Assembly (NCBI GenBank): GCA_016125085.1
Contig: WGMM01000041.1
Location: 1 to 64,000, forward strand
Reading direction: 5' to 3'
Length of the DNA: 64,000 bases
Source: a bacterium
GTDB taxonomy: Bacteria > Planctomycetota > Planctomycetia > Isosphaerales > Isosphaeraceae
In this document: positions 59,177 through 64,000 of the stretch, in pieces
Layout: each line of letters opens with the position of its first letter
How positions within the stretch are numbered: the stretch's first letter is position 1
Made by a program: the position numbers and the translations under genes
Notes under the pieces: generated by a model
Databases searched by the model: none
Told to the model about the DNA's origin: nothing
The model's input: only the letters and a program-made list of their open reading frames with translations

Positions 59177-62100
59177 ATGAATTCTCTGGACCCGGAAGAC
59201 TCGGGAAGTCGAACGCCGCCTCGACGTGGCAGTGCATCGTTGCGCCCTTCTTCGATGATCACGGACCCGCCTACGGTGGTGACGTCGAACCCCTCCGGCG
59301 CTTCGACCCACATCAGCGATCCTTCGCCGCAGGGCGATGGGGTCGATCGTGGCGATTCCGGGTCATTTCAGGACTGGATGCCGAAAGCGGGCACGCGGGT
59401 CGGCAATTACGAGCTTGGTCCGCCGATCGGAGCCGGAGGGATGGCGACGGTTTACGTCGCCCAGGACCTGTCGCTGGAACGCACGGTGGCCTTGAAGATC
59501 CTGCCTCCGAAATCGGCACAGGATACGGAAGTGCTCCAGAGGTTCCTGCTGGAGGGCAAGGCCGCGGCCAGGCTCGACCATCCGAACATCGCCCGGATTT
59601 TCGCGCTGGGGCACGATGGCTCGTTTTATTACCTGGCGTTCGAATTCGTCGAAGGGCGGACGGTTCGCCAATGGATCGACGACGTGAGGCGAATCGACGT
59701 CGGCCAGGCCCTGGACTGGTCGATTCAGACGGCCATGGCTCTGGCACATGCGGATCGTCGCGGGGTGGTTCACCGGGACATCAAGCCCTCGAACCTGATC
59801 GTGACGCCGGGCGGGCAGGTGAAGCTCGTCGACCTTGGCCTGGCTCGCCGGTACGAGACTCAGGGGCAGGTGGACCTGACGCAGTCGGGCACGACTCTGG
59901 GCACGTTCGACTATATCAGTCCGGAACAGGCCCGCGACCCGCGCAACGTGGACATTCGCAGCGATCTTTACTCGCTGGGCTGCACGATGTACCACATGCT
60001 GACGGGTTCGCCCCCGTTTCCCGGGCAGAATGTGGTGCAGAAGCTGCTTCAGCACCAGGAGAAGTCGGCGCCTGACATTCGCGACATCAATCCCGACGTT
60101 CCGGATTCTCTGGCGGATCTGATCGCGCGGCTGATGTCCAAGTCACCGGCTGACCGTCCGCCTTCGGCGGAATCGTGCGTTCGGGAGTTCGAGACGATTC
60201 GGGCGGAGCTTGCTGCGCGCGAAGCGGCCGCGACCCAGAATGTGGAGCCGAATACGCTGCGGGGGCTGTTGAGCTGGCTGGTGCCGGCCACGATCCTGAC
60301 CGGCGTGATCACCGTCGGGGCATGGCTGGCGAGCGATCCCGGGCGGACGGAATCGGACACTCCCTCGACCGGCCGTGAATCAGTGGCAGGCACGAAGCCC
60401 GAAATGCCGGAATCGGAGCCGAATCCTGAGCCGATCGTGCCACGGGCGATCGTCGCTGACACCGGATTTCGCAAGCCTCCCACGACATACCGAGTGAAAG
60501 ACGGTGCCAGCCTGGCATTGGCTCTGAAAGAGAGTTCGCCAGGTTCGGTGATCGTCCTGACCGAATCGGGCCGCTACGAATTGAGGATCAGCGAGCTGCC
60601 GATTCTCGAGAAAACCGATCTGACATTGCGGGGCGAGGCCGGGATCCGCCCGACGATCGAGGCCGCTATCCCCGGGCCTGACGAAGCCGCGGCGAATGCG
60701 CCCTTCGCTGGCTTGTTACGCATGCGCGAGAGCCGGGTGACGATCCAGAACGTCACGTTCGATCTCAGTGCGGCCACGGGATCTTGGCTCGATTCGGCCA
60801 TTTATGCCGAGAATTCTGATCTGACTCTGCGCGACGTGCTGTTTCTGGGCGATGTTTCGACGAGCAAGACCGCTGGCCGGTTCGTTCGATTCGGCAAGAA
60901 CGACTTCCGCGACGATTCCGCCTGGCGTCCGCTGCGAGTCGAAAATTGCCGGTTTCTGGGAAACAGGGCCGCGATATCTGGCCGGGGTTCGCTCGACATT
61001 TCCGTTTACGACACAGCCATGCTCGGTTCGGAACCTCTCGTCGATATTGACGAAACCGACCGGGAAACGCCCTGGCCCTGCGTCATTCGTATCGATCACG
61101 TGAACTTTCAGGCGACGGCCTGGACGCCGGTACTGGAACTCGGCAACGTTTCCGCGGCCCTGCGTGTGCGTAACAGCGTTTTCGCACCCAAGCCGGGCGT
61201 GCAGATGATCCTGGTGAGCAGTCGCAAGCCCAGCCGTGTCGACTGGTTCGGTCGCGAGAACCTTTACGGCGACCTGGCCTCGTTCATGGAATCGCCACGA
61301 GTCGAGGAAGAGATCGTCGACTTCGCCGACTGGAGCCGTTCCGAACGCTCGATTCGCGAACAGTCCAGCGTGGCGACGAAGCGTTTCGTCTACTGGCCGG
61401 TCGAATCGGTCACGCTGGCGCTTGAGGGCCGATGGGCTGACGCGTTCGCCATGAACCCCGGCCCGTGGTCGGAGATTCCCGTAGGCGTCCGGGCCTGGTC
61501 GATGGCGGCAGGCAATACTCCGAAAACAGCCAGCACGAGCGTCACGAATGTGGCCGCGAACGAAGCCGGCCCCGGCGTTGGGCCGGATCGCTCCCGGGCT
61601 GTCGGCGTAGTCCCGGATCATTCGGAACTTCCTTTGAGGCGGGAACCTGCGATCGCGGCGATCACGCCCAGGGAGCCGGGCGAGGAATCTCCGACCGAAC
61701 CGGCACCCATGCCGATGCCGATGCAGATCGAACCCGACGAAGTGGTGGAGGCGAAGGCCGAACCTGCCGCAAATCGAGTTCAGAACGCCGCGAATGCCGG
61801 GGCCATAAAACCGCCAGCCATCAGGGAAACCGCAGACTCGTCACTGCCACGTACGGTCGAATCGAATACGAAATCCGCCGGGAATCGCCAGCGTCCGACG
61901 ACCGTGCCCGAAAGGCCTGATCTGACTCCGGCGGGTGAGGCTGTCGACGGTGTTCCTCGAAATCTGGTTCGTACGGCGGAAGAGTTCGTCAAGGCGATCA
62001 GAGACCAGGGAAGTCCGCAAGGGGCGACATTGACTCTGGCCGCTGGAGTCGTCATCAGGCTCGATAGCCAGTTGACCCTGGGCGAGGGCCGCTGGATCAT

Positions 62101-63097
62101 CAATGCGGAACCGGGGCCGGTGCGGCCGCGAATCGTGTTCGTCGGGCAGAACAGGGCACTCGTCGAAAACCGTGCCAGGTGGACGCTCGAAAAGGCCGTG
62201 AACCTGAGATTTCGCGGAATCGACATCGAATGGGACGCCAACGAACCCAGTGGCGAAAGGCTTTTCGACGTCTCGACCGGAACTCAAGTCGTGCTCGAAT
62301 CGTGCAGCCTCACTTCGAAACTCGCACGTACTGACTTGTACTTCTTCGCGGCGACGAATTCGCAAATGGATGACTTCGAAGCCAGTGCGACCGCTCGCGC
62401 CAGCGTGCGTCTGATCGATACGCTTGTGCGATCCGCGGGGGGAGTGCTCCGCTGCCCGGCCGAGCTGCGCAGCGAACTCGAGTTGACAGGCACGCTCTGC
62501 GTCATCGGCCGACCGCTGTTGACCAGCCAGGCACCGGAACGGCTTCAGCCCTCGCAGAGCACTCGCGTGTCATTGAATCAGTCGACGCTCGTCCTGGGCG
62601 CGAGTCTCGCCATGGTGAATCTGGGCCGAACGCCAGTCGATCGGCCGATACTCGAATTTCAGGTCCGTCGCAGTATCCTCGCCGGGAATGACCGGGCCGA
62701 TAGCCCCCTCATCGAAGTGCAGGGCGGCGATCCGGACGATGAACTCTCCGATTGCGTTTCCTGGGATGGCGAAGAAGTCGCCTATCATCAGTGGTCCACT
62801 TACCGCTTGGACCGGAATAGCGTTTCCGGCATGCTGGCACGCCGGCAAAGCCGCGAAGAATGGCAATTATCGCATAACCTTCAGGACCATGAACCGATTC
62901 ATGGCGATGTCGACTTTTCCGGCGGCAGTTTCTGGTCAAGAGAAGGCAAGCCCTGGAACGCCGATCCTGCCGATTTCATCATCCGCCAGGGCAGCCCCGC
63001 CGGGGGGCTGGGCGCGAATATCGAACAGCTTCCTCGCTTGAATTCACCGCAAATACCGCGGATCTCCTCGTTCGATTCCGATCGGACCGGGCCCTGA
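59177..63097 (+). CDS. Transmembrane Ser/Thr kinase with beta-helix-like ectodomain
   Basis: 1306 residues from ATG 59177, with AGGGAG upstream; the track start at 59108 adds 23 residues. Kinase domain about 75-340: glycine loop IGAGGMATVY, lysine K107, HRD D201 (VVHRDIKPSN), DLG D219, and GTFDYISPEQA activation end. A TM helix (about 364-386, LVPATILTGVITVGAWL) follows. The outer part has two stretches of beta-helix-like coils (about 430-790 and 950-1300) joined by a Pro/Glu-rich linker. Each stretch begins with a similar segment (SLALALKESSPGSVIVLTES and EFVKAIRDQGSPQGATLTL). Cytosolic kinase, extracytoplasmic sensor; ligand unknown. Confidence 0.88.
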   Translation: MNSLDPEDSGSRTPPRRGSASLRPSSMITDPPTVVTSNPSGASTHISDPSPQGDGVDRGDSGSFQDWMPKAGTRVGNYELGPPIGAGGMATVYVAQDLSLERTVALKILPPKSAQDTEVLQRFLLEGKAAARLDHPNIARIFALGHDGSFYYLAFEFVEGRTVRQWIDDVRRIDVGQALDWSIQTAMALAHADRRGVVHRDIKPSNLIVTPGGQVKLVDLGLARRYETQGQVDLTQSGTTLGTFDYISPEQARDPRNVDIRSDLYSLGCTMYHMLTGSPPFPGQNVVQKLLQHQEKSAPDIRDINPDVPDSLADLIARLMSKSPADRPPSAESCVREFETIRAELAAREAAATQNVEPNTLRGLLSWLVPATILTGVITVGAWLASDPGRTESDTPSTGRESVAGTKPEMPESEPNPEPIVPRAIVADTGFRKPPTTYRVKDGASLALALKESSPGSVIVLTESGRYELRISELPILEKTDLTLRGEAGIRPTIEAAIPGPDEAAANAPFAGLLRMRESRVTIQNVTFDLSAATGSWLDSAIYAENSDLTLRDVLFLGDVSTSKTAGRFVRFGKNDFRDDSAWRPLRVENCRFLGNRAAISGRGSLDISVYDTAMLGSEPLVDIDETDRETPWPCVIRIDHVNFQATAWTPVLELGNVSAALRVRNSVFAPKPGVQMILVSSRKPSRVDWFGRENLYGDLASFMESPRVEEEIVDFADWSRSERSIREQSSVATKRFVYWPVESVTLALEGRWADAFAMNPGPWSEIPVGVRAWSMAAGNTPKTASTSVTNVAANEAGPGVGPDRSRAVGVVPDHSELPLRREPAIAAITPREPGEESPTEPAPMPMPMQIEPDEVVEAKAEPAANRVQNAANAGAIKPPAIRETADSSLPRTVESNTKSAGNRQRPTTVPERPDLTPAGEAVDGVPRNLVRTAEEFVKAIRDQGSPQGATLTLAAGVVIRLDSQLTLGEGRWIINAEPGPVRPRIVFVGQNRALVENRARWTLEKAVNLRFRGIDIEWDANEPSGERLFDVSTGTQVVLESCSLTSKLARTDLYFFAATNSQMDDFEASATARASVRLIDTLVRSAGGVLRCPAELRSELELTGTLCVIGRPLLTSQAPERLQPSQSTRVSLNQSTLVLGASLAMVNLGRTPVDRPILEFQVRRSILAGNDRADSPLIEVQGGDPDDELSDCVSWDGEEVAYHQWSTYRLDRNSVSGMLARRQSREEWQLSHNLQDHEPIHGDVDFSGGSFWSREGKPWNADPADFIIRQGSPAGGLGANIEQLPRLNSPQIPRISSFDSDRTGP

Positions 63098-63127
63098 ATC
63101 CGCATAGAACCGATCAGAGCATCTGAC

Positions 63128-64000
63128 TCAGGCGTGCTCCGGCATCCACCTGGGCTGATATCGCAGCAGTGTCATGGCATGAGCCACCACGATCAGGCTG
63201 ACGCCCACATCGGCTGCCATGGCCAACCAGAAGCCCGCCATGCCAAGAATCGCCAGGATGACGACGATCACTTTCGTCACCAGCGCGAACCCCACGTTCA
63301 TTCGGATCACGGCGACCGTCACCCGGCTGAGTGAGACCAGGCTCGGCAACGACATCAGATTGTCATTCACCAGAACGACATCCGCCGCCTGACTTGTCAC
63401 TGCCCCGGCCACGGTGCCCATGCACACGCCCACGCTGGCGGCGGCCAGGGCAGGGGCGTCGTTGACGCCGTCGCCCACCATGCCGACAAGCCCGGAACTC
63501 TCGACGGCATTGCGCACGAGATCGGCCTTCTCTTCAGGCATCAGTCCCGCGGCGATGTCATCGATGCCCAGGCTGGCTCCGATGGCTTCCGCCGTCGCAT
63601 GATTGTCGCCCGTGATCATCATCGTGCGAAGGCCGATCTTTTTGAGCGTGGCGATCGCAAGTGCCGCTTCGGGCCTGGGGCGATCCGCCAGACGGATCCA
63701 GCCCAGCGGTCCGTTTTCGTTCGCGATGGTTACGGCCGTTCCGATTTCGGACTCAAGTGCGGCCAGGCGGTCGTGATAGCGCGAGTCGCACAAGCCTGCC
63801 TGATCCACATACCGATGGCTGCCGACGAGGATACGCTCGTTCCGGACCATTCCCGCCGTACCAAGCCCCGGATGCTCGGAAACCTGTGTCGCCTCCGGGA
63901 TGTCCAGGTCCCGTGAGTGTGCGTGCCGCACGATCGCTTTCGAAACCAGGTGCGAGCCGCCGAGCCCGACCGCCGCGGCCTTCACCAGAAGCTCATCGGC
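63128..64000 (-). CDS. Heavy-metal P-type ATPase, C-terminal half (5' end beyond window)
   Basis: The reading frame is open through the right edge (ADELLVKAAAVGLGGSHL...), so the protein starts outside; the GTG at 63985 in the ORF track is not the true start. Visible parts are the nucleotide-binding domain tail with LGGSHLVSKAI (in place of the SxHP motif), LRTMMITGDNHATAEAIGASLGI, GMVGDGVNDAPALAAASVGV, and the last TM pair. It lacks the usual HP dipeptide after SS. This is a P1B ATPase of the ZntA/CadA/CopA type; the CPx metal motif lies beyond the edge, so the metal cannot be assigned. Confidence 0.88.
   Translation of the reverse strand, partial: ADELLVKAAAVGLGGSHLVSKAIVRHAHSRDLDIPEATQVSEHPGLGTAGMVRNERILVGSHRYVDQAGLCDSRYHDRLAALESEIGTAVTIANENGPLGWIRLADRPRPEAALAIATLKKIGLRTMMITGDNHATAEAIGASLGIDDIAAGLMPEEKADLVRNAVESSGLVGMVGDGVNDAPALAAASVGVCMGTVAGAVTSQAADVVLVNDNLMSLPSLVSLSRVTVAVIRMNVGFALVTKVIVVILAILGMAGFWLAMAADVGVSLIVVAHAMTLLRYQPRWMPEHA

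Overview
The window looks like chromosome from a high-GC planctomycete (Planctomycetota, probably an Isosphaera/Gemmata-like lineage). The evidence is the mixture of large Ser/Thr kinases with membrane-anchored ectodomains, DUF1080 and DUF3500 secreted proteins, a PEP-CTERM protein, a DUF2079 membrane protein, secreted proteins with Tat-like twin-arginine leaders, a YncE/phosphoesterase fusion, and intergenic palindromic repeats that give rise to spurious ORFs. Lineage below phylum is an inference; no rRNA or tRNA gene was found to anchor it.

Layout. 0-5.7 kb: the tail of an IS4-like transposase, a minus-strand operon (2-hydroxyacid dehydrogenase, SPL-like radical SAM protein, DUF2079 membrane protein), then divergent membrane-protein and HpcH/HpaI aldolase genes. 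5.7-14.5 kb: a secreted helical-repeat protein, a 977-aa Ser/Thr kinase, two small related exported proteins, and a YncE-propeller/phosphoesterase fusion. 14.5-20.3 kb: a repeat-rich gap, an NALKHG-motif protein, a serine hydrolase of the beta-lactamase fold, and a parallel beta-helix protein. 20.3-28.4 kb: clpX followed by two GT39-like glycosyltransferases, mutY, and a sigma-70 factor. 28.4-37.5 kb: DegT aminotransferase, CbiX-type chelatase, FAH-family hydrolase, ECF-like sigma factor, a ketosynthase/ACP/acyltransferase operon followed by a membrane-anchored protein phosphatase, and a sugar isomerase. 37.5-44 kb: Gfo/Idh/MocA oxidoreductase, PEP-CTERM protein, Nudix hydrolase, a Wzm/Wzt-type ABC exporter, a cupin and an O6-alkylguanine-DNA methyltransferase. 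44-53.3 kb: a plus-strand run of lipase-like hydrolase, FIST sensor, abhydrolase and ArfB-like rescue factor, then a minus-strand run of DUF1080, aldo/keto reductase and DUF3500 exported proteins. 53.3-55.5 kb: a small accessory patch with a long repeat and an AT-richer gene coding for an HNH nuclease joined to a nucleotidyltransferase. 55.5-64 kb: a squalene-cyclase-fold membrane protein, queC, a giant kinase with beta-helix-like ectodomain, and the 3' half of a heavy-metal P-type ATPase gene that runs off the window.

Themes. Most genes are surface, lipid or polysaccharide related (ABC exporter, glycosyltransferases, KS/ACP/acyltransferase, exported enzymes) or regulatory (two kinases, two sigma factors, one phosphatase). 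The strongest candidate for something undescribed is the HNH-nucleotidyltransferase fusion at 54068-55468, a possible single-gene defence or conflict protein of foreign composition. Beside it lies one copy of a 357-bp element whose other copy sits inverted 39 kb away (14659-15015). That element is itself an inverted pair of three-hairpin modules whose stems covary while the GAA loop is kept.
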